Shown: positions 1 to 8,675, numbered from the stretch's first letter. The stretch: 41,275 bases of DNA from Candidatus Faecousia excrementipullorum (GCA_018712825.1 DVGG01000002.1:1-41275), one strand, 5' to 3'. Notes: a model not told the origin generated them from the letters alone. Numbers and translations are program-made.

Positions 1-84
1 TAGAGATCATCCTTTCGATTGAGTGTAGGGGTATACTTGTATTGTAAGGATTTTGGTCTCTATGTTCAACCTATTATTATAACT

Positions 85-114
85 TTGGGGCCAGGCTCAT
101 TCCCCTGACCCCAA
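85..114. repeat. REP-like imperfect palindrome
   Basis: TTGGGG-C-CAGG (85-95) pairs with CCTG-A-CCCCAA (104-114) across an 8-base loop, with a single C/A mismatch. No T-run follows, so it does not look like an intrinsic terminator. The G-rich/C-rich shape resembles the short palindromes associated with IS200-type REP transposases, but no second copy was noticed in this window, so that identity is a guess. The rest of 1-140 shows no gene. Confidence 0.45.
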
Positions 115-140
115 CATTTATTATAGAACCAAAATGTTTT

Positions 141-172
141 TCAGGACCTCAGAAATGAGGTCCTGATTTCTT
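141..172 (+). terminator. Terminator of a gene upstream of the window
   Basis: A perfect 10-bp stem, TCAGGACCTC (141-150) with GAGGTCCTGA (157-166), has a 6-base loop and is followed by TTTCTT. It probably ends a plus-strand transcript coming from left of the window. Its T-tail touches the -35 box of the feo promoter. Confidence 0.75.
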
Positions 173-199
173 GAAAAATGAAAAATTTCGTTGTATAAT
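171..199 (+). promoter_or_regulatory. Sigma-A promoter of the feo operon
   Basis: TTGAAA (171-176), a 17-bp spacer and TATAAT (194-199) lie 47 bp upstream of the feoA ATG. I see no convincing Fur or DtxR operator over it, so iron control cannot be read from the sequence. Confidence 0.8.
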
Positions 200-245
200 A
201 CGGGCAGTTTGCAAGGACAAACTTAAAAGCCTGGAGGCGGAAACG

Positions 246-476
246 ATGACGATGAACGATTTGAAGGTAGGGCAGTGGGGAACCATTGACTGTGTCGGTG
301 GGGAAGGGGCTCTGCGCCTGCGTTTTTTGGATATGGGGCTTATCCCCGGAACAAAAGTACAGCTGAAAAAGATTGCCCCTATGGGCGATCCCATTCAGAT
401 TCATGTGCGGGGCTATGAGCTGACCCTTCGCAGGGAGGATGCAAAGAAAATTACCTTGCGGGAGGAATCACTATGA
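246..476 (+). CDS. feoA: FeoA family ferrous iron transport protein
   Basis: A small (76 aa) cytoplasmic SH3-like protein that works with the FeoB permease in Fe(II) uptake. The sequence shows the FeoA pattern: a short N-terminal strand, LRFLDMGLIPGTKVQL in the middle (G-L-I-P-G is the family signature) and a C-terminal part ending in YELTLRREDAKKI. The ATG at 246 is preceded by GGAGGCGG (233-240). An in-frame TTG at 171 exists, but it lies inside the promoter. The stop codon overlaps the feoB start (ATGA at 473-476), which indicates translational coupling. It is the first gene of a three-gene feo operon. Confidence 0.93.
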   Translation: MTMNDLKVGQWGTIDCVGGEGALRLRFLDMGLIPGTKVQLKKIAPMGDPIQIHVRGYELTLRREDAKKITLREESL

Positions 477-2473
477 TTTTTGCATTGGCTGGAAATCAGA
501 ATTGCGGTAAAACCACCTTGTTCAACAGCCTCACCGGTGCCAATCAGCATGTGGGAAACTTCCCTGGTGTGACCGTAGATCAGAAGGTGGGAACCCTTCG
601 GGGAACCTCCCATCAGGTGGTGGATTTGCCGGGTATTTACTCCATCCGTCCCTATACCCAGGAGGAAGTGGTAACCCAGCAGTTTCTGCTGGAACAGAAG
701 CCGGATGCCATTATCAATATTGTGGATGCCACCAATATTGAAAGAAATCTGTACCTGACGCTGCAGCTTCTGACCTTGCAGGTTCCTATGGTAATCGCCC
801 TGAATATGATGGACGAGCTGCGGGGGAATGGCGGAAGCATCGATGTGCGGAAAATGTCGGAAGCTCTTGGCGCACCGGTGGTGCCGATCAGCGCTGCCAA
901 GAATGAAGGCATTGCGGAATTGGTGGAAACCCTTCTGAAAACAGCCCAGAACAAAGAGAAGCCCAAAGTTCTGGATTTCTGTCCCGATGGTCCTGTCCAC
1001 CGGTGTATCCACGCAGTGAGCCACATTATCGAGGATCATGCCCAAAAGCTGGATATCTCCCGTCGTTTCTGTGCCTCCAAGCTGATTGAGGGGGAAGCGG
1101 ATTTCTTTGACAAGCTGGAGCTGAGCCAGAATGAGCGGGAACTGATTGAACACTCTGTGATTGAGATGGAGCACGATTCCGGGCTGGACAGAAACGCAGC
1201 TCTGGCAGATATGCGGTATAACTTCATCGAGAAGGTGTGCAAAAGCTGCGTAGTAAAAGCCCACGAGAGCCGGGAGTACCTGCGAAGTGTTGCCATCGAC
1301 AAGGTTCTGACCAACCGCTTTTTTGCTCTGCCGATTTTCGGCGTGATCATGGCCCTGATTTTCTACCTGACCTTCTATGTGATTGGAGAATACCTTTCCA
1401 ACCTTTTGGCCCTGGGAATTGACACGCTGACAGTATGGGTGGATGATATCCTGACGGCATACGGCATGAATCCGGTGGTGCACAGTCTTGTAATCGACGG
1501 TGTTTTTGCCGGTGTTGGCAGCGTGCTGAGCTTTCTGCCCCTGGTGGTTGTGCTGTTCTTCTTCCTGTCCATTCTTGAGGACTCGGGATACATGGCAAGA
1601 ATCGCTTTCCTGATGGACAAGCTTCTGCGGAAGATTGGCCTGTCCGGAAGAAGCTTTGTGCCCATGCTTCTGGGCTTCGGCTGTTCTGTCCCCGCCATCA
1701 TGGCTACCAGAACCCTGTCCTCCCAGCGGGACCGGAAAATGACCATCATGCTGACACCCTATATGAGCTGCTCAGCCAAGATTCCGGTGTATACGGTGTT
1801 TGCTGCTGCATTCTTTCCGGGGTACGAGCTTCCGGTGATGCTTGTTTTATACTTTGGCGGTATGTTGATTGGTGTCCTGGTGGCGCTGATTATGAAGCAT
1901 ACCATGTTCCGGGGAAATCCGGTACCCTTTGTAATGGAGCTGCCCAACTATCGGCTTCCGTCTCTGCGAAGTGTGGTGCTCCTCATGTGGGAAAAAGCCA
2001 AGGACTTCCTGGAGCGGGCGTTTACGGTGATCTTCCTGGTCACAGTCATTATCTGGTTCCTGCAAAACTTTGATATGCGCTTGAATGTAGTAAGCAACAG
2101 CGCAGACAGCATTCTGGCGGGAATCGGTCGGGTTATCGCTCCTATTTTTGCACCCCTTGGCTTTGGGGATTGGAGAATGGTCACCGCATTGGTCTCCGGA
2201 TTTTCCGCCAAAGAAGCGGTGGTTGGCACCTTTGGTGTGGTTCTTGGGGTTGGCACGAACCAGTTGCCTGTTGCCCTTCACCAGCTGTTTACCACCCTTT
2301 CTGCTGCCAGCTTCCTGGCATTCACCCTGCTCTATACTCCCTGCGTTGCGGCGGTAGCTACTATTCGCCGGGAGTTGGATTCCACATGGAAAACCGTTGG
2401 CGTAGTCCTTATGCAGTGCGTTGTTGCCTGGATCGTGGCACTGCTGGTATATCAGGTGGGGTTGCTGCTATGA
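473..2473 (+). CDS. feoB: Ferrous iron transporter FeoB
   Basis: FeoB is the membrane permease for Fe(II), with a cytosolic G-protein domain. The 666 aa length is normal. G-domain motifs are visible: G1 GNQNCGKTT at residues 7-15, G2 around VTVDQ, G3 DLPG at 51-54, G4 NMMD at 111-114 and G5 SAAK at 140-143. A helical linker follows to about residue 275. The remainder is a polytopic membrane domain with repeated Gate-type segments, including GFGCSVPAIMATRTL with the conserved pore cysteine. The start overlaps the feoA stop by 4 bp, and the end overlaps the next small gene in the same way. No frameshift or missing motif is seen. Confidence 0.97.
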   Translation: MIFALAGNQNCGKTTLFNSLTGANQHVGNFPGVTVDQKVGTLRGTSHQVVDLPGIYSIRPYTQEEVVTQQFLLEQKPDAIINIVDATNIERNLYLTLQLLTLQVPMVIALNMMDELRGNGGSIDVRKMSEALGAPVVPISAAKNEGIAELVETLLKTAQNKEKPKVLDFCPDGPVHRCIHAVSHIIEDHAQKLDISRRFCASKLIEGEADFFDKLELSQNERELIEHSVIEMEHDSGLDRNAALADMRYNFIEKVCKSCVVKAHESREYLRSVAIDKVLTNRFFALPIFGVIMALIFYLTFYVIGEYLSNLLALGIDTLTVWVDDILTAYGMNPVVHSLVIDGVFAGVGSVLSFLPLVVVLFFFLSILEDSGYMARIAFLMDKLLRKIGLSGRSFVPMLLGFGCSVPAIMATRTLSSQRDRKMTIMLTPYMSCSAKIPVYTVFAAAFFPGYELPVMLVLYFGGMLIGVLVALIMKHTMFRGNPVPFVMELPNYRLPSLRSVVLLMWEKAKDFLERAFTVIFLVTVIIWFLQNFDMRLNVVSNSADSILAGIGRVIAPIFAPLGFGDWRMVTALVSGFSAKEAVVGTFGVVLGVGTNQLPVALHQLFTTLSAASFLAFTLLYTPCVAAVATIRRELDSTWKTVGVVLMQCVVAWIVALLVYQVGLLL

Positions 2474-2598
2474 ATTGGCTGGATATTATACTCACAGTTA
2501 TGATTGTGGGTTATTGTGCATATATTCTATTCAGAAGAAAAGGGAAGGGGTGCTCCGGCTGCTGCGGCTCCTGCCGTGGCTGCCACCGGAAAAAGTAG
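2470..2598 (+). CDS. FeoB-associated Cys-rich membrane protein
   Basis: A 42-residue protein whose ATG overlaps the feoB stop (ATGA at 2470-2473). One N-terminal transmembrane helix (about residues 3-21) is followed by a basic stretch and a cysteine cluster, CSGCCGSCRGC, near the C-terminus. This is the layout of the small FeoB-associated Cys-rich proteins found directly after feoB in many Firmicutes. Their role is unproven, but they may bind Fe(II) or replace FeoC. Placement, length and the cysteine tail together make the call solid despite the size. Confidence 0.9.
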   Translation: MNWLDIILTVMIVGYCAYILFRRKGKGCSGCCGSCRGCHRKK

Positions 2599-2631
2599 TG
2601 CCCTTTTCCCACTACAAAGGAGGTGCCTTTT

Positions 2632-4335
2632 GTGGAACTGTATATTGATGGTTTGAATATCCAAGCGGAGCCGGGGAAATCCCTGCGCCAGTTGTCGGAA
2701 GAACTGGGGTTCACCGGACAGGATTTTTCCACCAGACCCATCGCTGCCAAGATTGCCGGCGAGATCTTTAACCTGAACTATATTCCTGTGCGTAACGAGA
2801 CGGAAGGGCTGGACCGGCCATCCATACGCCGGGCTATGGCCGCCTCCAACGGTCAGGTACAACTGCTGCGTTATACAGACCCCGCCGGAAAGGATGTATA
2901 CAGCCGAACGGCGCAATTTGTACTGTTTTTGGCAATTCACCAGCTTTGGCCCCGGGCCACAGCAAAGATGGATTGCACCCTGGGACCTGCTTTGTATGTG
3001 GAAGTGCTGGGAGAGGACAGCTTTGACCCAGCCATATTAAAACAGCAGGTGGAAAAACTGGTGTCACAGGACATTCCTCTGATACGCAGACGCATTTCGA
3101 CCCAGGAGGCAATCGACCAGTTCACAAAGCAGGGGGACTTGGATAAGGCAAGACTGCTTCACTGGCGGACAGAGCCTTTTTTTGACCAGTATACCTATGA
3201 GGACTTTGCAGATTATTATTACGGCGAGCTGGCACCTTCAACCGGATATTTGCAGGTGTGGGATATTCTTCCGGAGGAAGGTGGTTTCCTGTTTATCTAC
3301 CCGGATGATCAAAATCCTTCCCGAGTTGCTGCTTATCAGCAAATGCCCAAATTCCAGAGCGTCAGTCAGGAAGGGGAGCGCTGGTGTCAGCTAATGGGAT
3401 GCGAAACGGTGGCTGACCTGAACGCTTTGGTGGAGAGCGATAAAATCCGAAGCCTGATTCGGGTAAACGAAGCACTTCACGAAAAACGCTACTCCCAGAT
3501 TGCGGATATGATTTGCGCCAGAGGTGCCCAGGTGGTGATGCTGGCAGGCCCCAGCTCCTCCGGCAAGACCACCTCAGCCAACCGTCTGGCAACCCAGCTG
3601 CAGGTGCACGGAAAGAAACCGGTGCTGATGAGTTTGGATGACTATTATATCGACCGGGACAAAATTGCCCCCGGGCCGGATGGCAAGCTGGATCTGGAGC
3701 ATATCAACACCATTGACACCAGACTGTTCCGGGAAAATCTCAAGGATTTGCTGGCCGGCAAGCCGGTGGAAATTCCTACCTTCAGCTTCCTTACGGGAAG
3801 ACGCCAGTGGAATGGACACATCATGCAGCTGACCCGGGATACGGTCGTTATCGTGGAGGGGCTCCATGGCCTGAATCCTTCTTTGCTGCCTGAAGGCGTG
3901 CCTTCGGATAAGATTTTCCGGATGTACGTCAGTCCCTTGATTCCTCTGAATCTGGATAACCATAACCGCATCCCTACCAGCCTTTTGCGGCTCCTGCGCC
4001 GGATTGTACGGGATTATGAAAGCCGCGGCTCTTCCGTGGAACGTACCATGTCCATGTGGGATTCGGTGCGCAGAGGAGAAAAACGTTGGATTTTCCCCTA
4101 TCAGGAGAATGCAGATGTAATTTTCAACAGTTCTACCCTTTATGAGCTTGCTGTGCTGAAAAAGCACATTTTCCCCCTGCTTACTGCCGTGCAGCCGGAG
4201 GAGAGCTGCTATGACGAAGTGCGTGGCATCGTGAAAATCCTCAACTATATCAAAGAGGCAGATGTGGACGATGAAATTCCCCCCACAAGCCTTGTCCGGG
4301 AGTTCATCGGTGGCAACACCTTTTATCGTAAGTAA
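2632..4335 (+). CDS. Nucleoside kinase, uridine kinase-like
   Basis: A 567-residue cytoplasmic protein of the large clostridial nucleoside kinase type: a TGS/threonyl-tRNA-synthetase-like N-terminal half followed by a phosphoribulokinase/uridine kinase domain. The P-loop AGPSSSGKTTSANRL lies near residue 305, followed by LMSLDDYYIDRD and VVIVEGLHGLNP, all typical of the uridine kinase fold. The likely reaction is ATP-dependent phosphorylation of a nucleoside such as uridine, but the substrate cannot be read from sequence. The GTG at 2632 was chosen because AAAGGAGG (2616-2623) sits 8 bases upstream. The in-frame GTG at 2623 overlaps that ribosome site. It follows the feo genes by 33 bp and may be cotranscribed. 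Confidence 0.88.
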   Translation: MELYIDGLNIQAEPGKSLRQLSEELGFTGQDFSTRPIAAKIAGEIFNLNYIPVRNETEGLDRPSIRRAMAASNGQVQLLRYTDPAGKDVYSRTAQFVLFLAIHQLWPRATAKMDCTLGPALYVEVLGEDSFDPAILKQQVEKLVSQDIPLIRRRISTQEAIDQFTKQGDLDKARLLHWRTEPFFDQYTYEDFADYYYGELAPSTGYLQVWDILPEEGGFLFIYPDDQNPSRVAAYQQMPKFQSVSQEGERWCQLMGCETVADLNALVESDKIRSLIRVNEALHEKRYSQIADMICARGAQVVMLAGPSSSGKTTSANRLATQLQVHGKKPVLMSLDDYYIDRDKIAPGPDGKLDLEHINTIDTRLFRENLKDLLAGKPVEIPTFSFLTGRRQWNGHIMQLTRDTVVIVEGLHGLNPSLLPEGVPSDKIFRMYVSPLIPLNLDNHNRIPTSLLRLLRRIVRDYESRGSSVERTMSMWDSVRRGEKRWIFPYQENADVIFNSSTLYELAVLKKHIFPLLTAVQPEESCYDEVRGIVKILNYIKEADVDDEIPPTSLVREFIGGNTFYRK

Positions 4336-4339
4336 AGAA

Positions 4340-4375
4340 AAATCCGAACAGCCTGCAAAGCTGTTCGGATTTTTT
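4340..4375. terminator. Bidirectional terminator, convergent genes
   Basis: AAATCCGAACAGC (4340-4352) pairs with GCTGTTCGGATTT (4360-4372) over a 7-base loop, with an A-run before and a T-run after. It serves the nucleoside kinase gene on the plus strand and the phosphoesterase gene on the minus strand. The latter's stop codon lies in the tail. Confidence 0.9.
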
Positions 4376-4965
4376 CAAATCTCAATGGTGTAACGCTCGT
4401 ATGCGTTGATGATTTTCGTATCTCCCAGCATCTGTTCTCTGGGGATATCTGTCCCATAGGTCACATGGACATGGCCGTGAATCAGATATTTGGGCTTATA
4501 TTTTTCAATCAGGTTCCGGAAACAGGCAAATCCCCGGTGGGCATAGTCCTCTCCGTCCCCAAAACCGGCTACCGGAGCATGGGTAACCACAATATCTACA
4601 CCTCCAGCCCTGCGGATTTTCCACCACAGCTTTCGAATCCGCTTTGCCATCTGTTTTTCCGTGTACTGGTGGGGGCCTCCACTGTATAGTGCGGAGCCGC
4701 CCAATCCAAGAATCCGGATTCCCTTGTAGGTAAACACCATGTCTTCAATGCTGTCGCACCCTTCCGGGGGTGTTCGGGCATAGCGAACATCGTGGTTACC
4801 GTGGACATAAAGCACCGGCTTGTTGGACATGGTAACAAGGAAAGAAAGATAGGAAGGCTTCAAGTCTCCGCAGGAGACAATCAGGTCATAACCGTCCAAC
4901 CGACCGGGCTGATAGTAGTCCCACAGATAGGGGCACTCCTCATCGGCAAGGAATAGAATTTTCAT
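4375..4965 (-). CDS. Calcineurin-like metallophosphoesterase
   Basis: A 196-residue single-domain member of the calcineurin-like phosphoesterase superfamily, cytoplasmic, with unknown substrate. Metal-ligand motifs appear in order: FLADEE at the N-terminus, SCGDL, HGNHD, THAP and HGHVH. The first motif is normally D-x-H. Here it is D-E-E (D8, E10), so one metal ligand is replaced by Glu or supplied differently. Its ATG overlaps the stop of the upstream BMP-type gene by 4 bp, so the two are translationally coupled and probably act in one process. Small nucleotide or phosphodiester substrates are plausible, but nothing in the sequence decides this. Confidence 0.88.
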   Translation of the reverse strand: MKILFLADEECPYLWDYYQPGRLDGYDLIVSCGDLKPSYLSFLVTMSNKPVLYVHGNHDVRYARTPPEGCDSIEDMVFTYKGIRILGLGGSALYSGGPHQYTEKQMAKRIRKLWWKIRRAGGVDIVVTHAPVAGFGDGEDYAHRGFACFRNLIEKYKPKYLIHGHVHVTYGTDIPREQMLGDTKIINAYERYTIEI

Positions 4966-6932
4966 AAGATTGGCCCCTCCTTAACCGGAGAAAGCTGATC
5001 CCGGTAAATGCCCAGCAGCCGGACAAGGGGCTTACTCTTGTCCACCAGTTCTTCAAAGTCAGGGATTTTTCCGTCCACATTCTCACAGAGCCAATCCATA
5101 TTGATGATTTCTTCCGGTGAAAAGTACTGCTTTCCTGCGTTCCTTTCCACACCATTCTGGTCCACAATATGACGGTAAAAGGGATGGACGGAGCCGTTGC
5201 AGATACCCGTGCGCAGAATTTTGGCAAGACTCCGTACGCCTTCCGGCAGGTCATGGCTCAGTTCCAGACCGACTACACCGCTGTTCAGACCCCACCAGTA
5301 ATTCACTGCATGAACGCCGCTTTTTCCTGCGTTGAGGGTATCCCAGCCACCATAGAGAATGCTGCGGACCAGCTTGATATAGAAGGTACCCCAATCCCAG
5401 TAGGGAGAGGCCAGCAGCTGGGTGCTGCCGTCTTTGAAGATGTGGAATGCACCGTAATCTCCTCTGCTCCAGCCCGGGGTGGGAATATCCAGAGAGGAAA
5501 CAGTATCGATTCCCTGATCCAAAAATTCCTGCAGGGGATTTCCGGGGGTGCAGGACCATCTCAGACAGATGCGGGCATTGGGGTTGGTCAGCTGCGCACC
5601 CAGGGCAAAGGCATTGATGCCGGCAGGGACGCCGAAAATAGGATAGCTGGCAATATAACCGATTTCATCACTGCTGCTGACGGCACCGGCGATGGCTCCG
5701 GAAATGAATTTTCCCTCAAAAATACGACTGTAATAGGTGCGAATGCCGGTGTAGGGCATGGAGATGGAGCAGTTGAGAATCTTCACGTTGGGGTGTTTCA
5801 CAGAAATCTTCCGGCAGGCATCAATCAGAGGTGCAGTTGTGGTAAAAATAACCTGGGCGCCGTTGTGTATGGCATCCTCCATGGCAGCCACAGCATCTTC
5901 TCCAATGCCAACACCGGTGTATTCCTGAATGGTGACCTGCTCACCCAGCGCATCTTTCAGCTGTTGCTGCCCCCGTATATGTGCCTGTGTCCATGTACTG
6001 TTCTCCTCGAAAAGTTCATTGATGAAGGCCACATTCAGATGGAGCTGTGTGACAGTGGAAACCAGCTTCCCCCAAATGGAAGGAGTGTTTTCAGATGTTT
6101 CCTCTGTGGTCAGGGCAATGGGATCCTCCCGGCAAAGCACTTTGATATCCGGCATAATTGCAGTAATGCTTTTATTCAGCTCGGCAGTGTTGAAATCCCA
6201 CAAAGACTGGTAGGGATAGACCTTCAGCCATACCAGCATGGCATCCATGACAGTAATGGGCAGGTCACTGCCGCCCAGCTTCTCATATGCGTTTTTGAAG
6301 GTCAGGTATCGGGAGCGGAAGAAACGGCGTTCTTCTTCTGTCCAGACATGGTCAGGGGAATAATCCAAAGCAGCCTGCAGCTTCTGGAAACCGCCCGGCT
6401 GGGTGAACACGATGTCATAGGAACCGGTAAAACGGTAGTCGTGGAGAAAATCGTAGTACCGCTGAATCTCCGGCTCTTCGGAGTATTTGGGAATAATCCG
6501 TATGACGTATCCTGCGATGGTCGGAGCCTCGAAGTACTTATAAACGCTTACTCGCTTATTTCCCTCCTGCACGTAGAACTTTCCCAGGTACTCAAAGCAG
6601 CGGATAGGTTCCAGGGAGCCGGAGTCACTCATATGAACCATGCAGATGTTGATCCACTTGGAGGCAAATTCCGTTCCGTCGGAAAAAACCGGAAGAAAGT
6701 TTCTGGAAAAGGCGGTGATGCGTCCGGTGGTCTTGGTGCCGATAATCCGGTCTGTGGGAATATCAATCACACCCAGTTCTACCTGGCCGGCGGATTCACT
6801 TTCGTTCAAAATATCGTCCAGTACCGGGGGCGTAGGATCGATGCCTTTGGCGATACATTCTTTCTGATTTTTTAATCCCAATTTCAGCGCCTGATTATAT
6901 TCCTGAGATGCTTCCTGACGGGTAAAAGCCAT
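4962..6932 (-). CDS. ParB-like/BMP-domain fusion protein
   Basis: A 656-residue protein without a signal peptide, lipobox or membrane helix. Residues from about 50 to 160 include IPTDRIIG and YVQEGNKRVSVYK, which match the ParB/sulfiredoxin-like nucleotide-binding fold. From about residue 290 the sequence follows the basic membrane protein (BMP/Med) periplasmic-binding fold: LNVAFINELFEENSTWT, AQVIFTTTAPLIDA, GIRTYYSRIFEGKFISGAIAG, ending with SPEEIINMDWL. BMP domains bind nucleosides in lipoprotein and regulator families. A cytoplasmic version suggests sensing rather than uptake, and no ABC transporter genes are adjacent. ATG 6932 has GGGAGG 9 bases upstream; an in-frame TTG at 6941 is less likely. 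Confidence 0.82.
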   Translation of the reverse strand: MAFTRQEASQEYNQALKLGLKNQKECIAKGIDPTPPVLDDILNESESAGQVELGVIDIPTDRIIGTKTTGRITAFSRNFLPVFSDGTEFASKWINICMVHMSDSGSLEPIRCFEYLGKFYVQEGNKRVSVYKYFEAPTIAGYVIRIIPKYSEEPEIQRYYDFLHDYRFTGSYDIVFTQPGGFQKLQAALDYSPDHVWTEEERRFFRSRYLTFKNAYEKLGGSDLPITVMDAMLVWLKVYPYQSLWDFNTAELNKSITAIMPDIKVLCREDPIALTTEETSENTPSIWGKLVSTVTQLHLNVAFINELFEENSTWTQAHIRGQQQLKDALGEQVTIQEYTGVGIGEDAVAAMEDAIHNGAQVIFTTTAPLIDACRKISVKHPNVKILNCSISMPYTGIRTYYSRIFEGKFISGAIAGAVSSSDEIGYIASYPIFGVPAGINAFALGAQLTNPNARICLRWSCTPGNPLQEFLDQGIDTVSSLDIPTPGWSRGDYGAFHIFKDGSTQLLASPYWDWGTFYIKLVRSILYGGWDTLNAGKSGVHAVNYWWGLNSGVVGLELSHDLPEGVRSLAKILRTGICNGSVHPFYRHIVDQNGVERNAGKQYFSPEEIINMDWLCENVDGKIPDFEELVDKSKPLVRLLGIYRDQLSPVKEGPIL

Positions 6933-6970
6933 AAAAATCAACCTCCCAACAAAAATACACGATTAGCTTC

Positions 6971-6999
6971 ATTATAGAAAAATTTTTTCAGGAATGCAA
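6971..6999 (-). promoter_or_regulatory. Sigma-A promoter of the BMP-type operon
   Basis: On the minus strand TTGCAT (6999-6994), a 17-bp spacer and TATAAT (6976-6971) lie about 40 bp upstream of the ATG at 6932. Confidence 0.75.
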
Positions 7000-7050
7000 T
7001 ATGAAGAATACATTTTCACCGTTGGTTGGCTGCATATTTCCGAAAGTGAT

Positions 7051-7079
7051 TTGACATCTTCCATATAAATTGGTAAAAT
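7051..7079 (+). promoter_or_regulatory. Sigma-A promoter of the phoH-ybeY-era operon
   Basis: TTGACA (7051-7056), a 17-bp spacer and TAAAAT (7074-7079) lie 53 bp before the phoH ATG. The -35 box is a perfect consensus. Confidence 0.8.
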
Positions 7080-7132
7080 AGCAACAGATTGTACCGTATG
7101 CGGCCAAGGCCGCCGGAAGGAGAACGCACTGC

Positions 7133-8152
7133 ATGGGAAAAATCACCGAGCGAACGGTAAATGCGGAAAGAGTGGAAGATCTGGTTGCGGTATTTGGTTC
7201 CTTTGATGAGAACATCAAAAGAATTGAAGAGGCACTGGGTGTAGTGATTGTCAACCGGGAAACGGAGCTGAAGGTTTCCGGCGACGAAGAGGCCGTAGGC
7301 AAGGCCGTAAAGACTTTGGAAGGTCTGCTTGCCCTGGCTGCCAAGGGAGAGAAAATTGACGAGCAGCGGGTTCGCTACCTGATTACGTTGGTGTCAGAGG
7401 GAAATGAGGCCCTGGTATCCCAGATTGCGAAGGATGTTGTCTGTATTACCGCTAAGGGCAAGCCCATCAAAGCCAAAACAGTCGGTCAGCAAAAATATAT
7501 GCGGGCAATGGAGAAAAACACGGTAACCATCGGCGTAGGCCCGGCTGGTACAGGCAAAACCTACCTGGCCGTGGCTGCTGCGGTGGCTGCTTTTCGGGAG
7601 CGTTCCATCAACCGAATTATCCTGACCCGTCCGGCGGTGGAGGCAGGGGAGCGACTGGGATTTCTTCCCGGTGACTTGCAGAACAAGGTGGACCCCTACC
7701 TGCGTCCGCTGTATGATGCCCTGTATGATATGCTGGGACCGGAGACTTTCCAAAAGTACCAGGAGCGGGGGACCATTGAGGTGGCACCCCTTGCCTATAT
7801 GCGGGGCAGAACTCTGGACGACAGCTTCATCATCCTGGACGAAGCCCAGAATACCACCAAAGAGCAGATGAAAATGTTTTTGACCCGACTGGGTTTCGGC
7901 TCCAAAATCGTCATTACCGGCGATGTCACCCAGATTGACTTGCCGGGGGATAAGGTATCCGGCTTGAAGGATGCCATCCGGGTGCTGGAAGGAGTGGAGG
8001 ACATTGCCGTCTGCCGCCTGACCTCTGCAGATGTGGTACGCCACGCCTTGGTGCAGAGAATCATCAATGCATACGAAAAAGCCGAAAAGAAACCGCCGGT
8101 TAAGCCGGTCAGAACCTTTACCGGCACATATCAAAGGAAAAAAACGCCATGA
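7133..8152 (+). CDS. PhoH family P-loop ATPase
   Basis: A 339-residue cytoplasmic ATPase of the PhoH/PhoL type, linked to RNA metabolism and usually encoded next to ybeY, as here. An N-terminal KH-like segment (about residues 1-100) precedes the ATPase core: Walker A GPAGTGKT at 136-143, LTRPAVEAGERLGFLPG at about 164-180, Walker B FIILDEAQN at 232-240. AAGGAG (7117-7122) sits 10 bases before the ATG. Its TGA overlaps the ybeY ATG (ATGA at 8149-8152). Length is normal for the family. The exact biochemical role in Clostridia is not established. Confidence 0.93.
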   Translation: MGKITERTVNAERVEDLVAVFGSFDENIKRIEEALGVVIVNRETELKVSGDEEAVGKAVKTLEGLLALAAKGEKIDEQRVRYLITLVSEGNEALVSQIAKDVVCITAKGKPIKAKTVGQQKYMRAMEKNTVTIGVGPAGTGKTYLAVAAAVAAFRERSINRIILTRPAVEAGERLGFLPGDLQNKVDPYLRPLYDALYDMLGPETFQKYQERGTIEVAPLAYMRGRTLDDSFIILDEAQNTTKEQMKMFLTRLGFGSKIVITGDVTQIDLPGDKVSGLKDAIRVLEGVEDIAVCRLTSADVVRHALVQRIINAYEKAEKKPPVKPVRTFTGTYQRKKTP

Positions 8153-8652
8153 TAAATCACAAGATTGTAATGAAATTTGACTGTTTCACCCTGCACAAAC
8201 TGGAAATCTCCCGGATTATCCGCAAGTGCATCGGTGCAACGCTTCAGATGGAGGGGGTAAATGCTCCCTGCGAAATCAATGTGTTGATTACGAACGATCA
8301 GGGAATCCGGGAGATTAACCGGGCGACCCGGAACCTGGACAAGCCTACGGATGTGCTGAGCTTTCCTATGTTCTCTTTGGAGGCGGGGAATTTTCCCAAG
8401 GACTGCCGGAGCTATATGGACCCGGAGACCGGAAAAATCCCCCTGGGTGACATGGCAGTTTCTTTGGAGCGGGCCATAGTCCAGGCCAAAGAGTACGGCC
8501 ACAGCAGCCGCAGGGAAATCGGATACCTGACCATTCATTCCATGCTCCATCTTCTGGGCTATGACCACCTGGACGAAGGCCCGGAAAAGGCAAAGATGCG
8601 GGCACGGGAAGAAAAAATTGCAGCCTCCATCAAGGGTATGGAGCGCAAATAA
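8149..8652 (+). CDS. ybeY: Endoribonuclease / rRNA maturation factor YbeY
   Basis: A zinc-dependent single-strand RNase involved in 16S rRNA 3'-end maturation and ribosome quality control. The 167-residue protein carries the UPF0054 zinc signature HSMLHLLGYDH, with ligands H130, H134 and H140, preceded by the family motif NRATRNLDKPTDVLSFP at about 57-73. The start overlaps the phoH stop by 4 bp, and era follows after 23 bp, which is the standard Firmicutes arrangement of rRNA and 30S-assembly factors. Confidence 0.96.
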   Translation: MINHKIVMKFDCFTLHKLEISRIIRKCIGATLQMEGVNAPCEINVLITNDQGIREINRATRNLDKPTDVLSFPMFSLEAGNFPKDCRSYMDPETGKIPLGDMAVSLERAIVQAKEYGHSSRREIGYLTIHSMLHLLGYDHLDEGPEKAKMRAREEKIAASIKGMERK

Positions 8653-8675
8653 AGGAGCTCTTGAAAGGAGACACT

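Noticed and set aside
413-1483. 356-codon minus-strand frame over feoB
   Set aside because: Antisense to a textbook feoB G-domain; low-complexity, His/Gln-rich translation typical of a shadow frame.
5169-6875. 568-codon plus-strand frame opposite the BMP-type gene
   Set aside because: Antisense shadow; the minus-strand gene has a promoter, ribosome site and recognisable domains.
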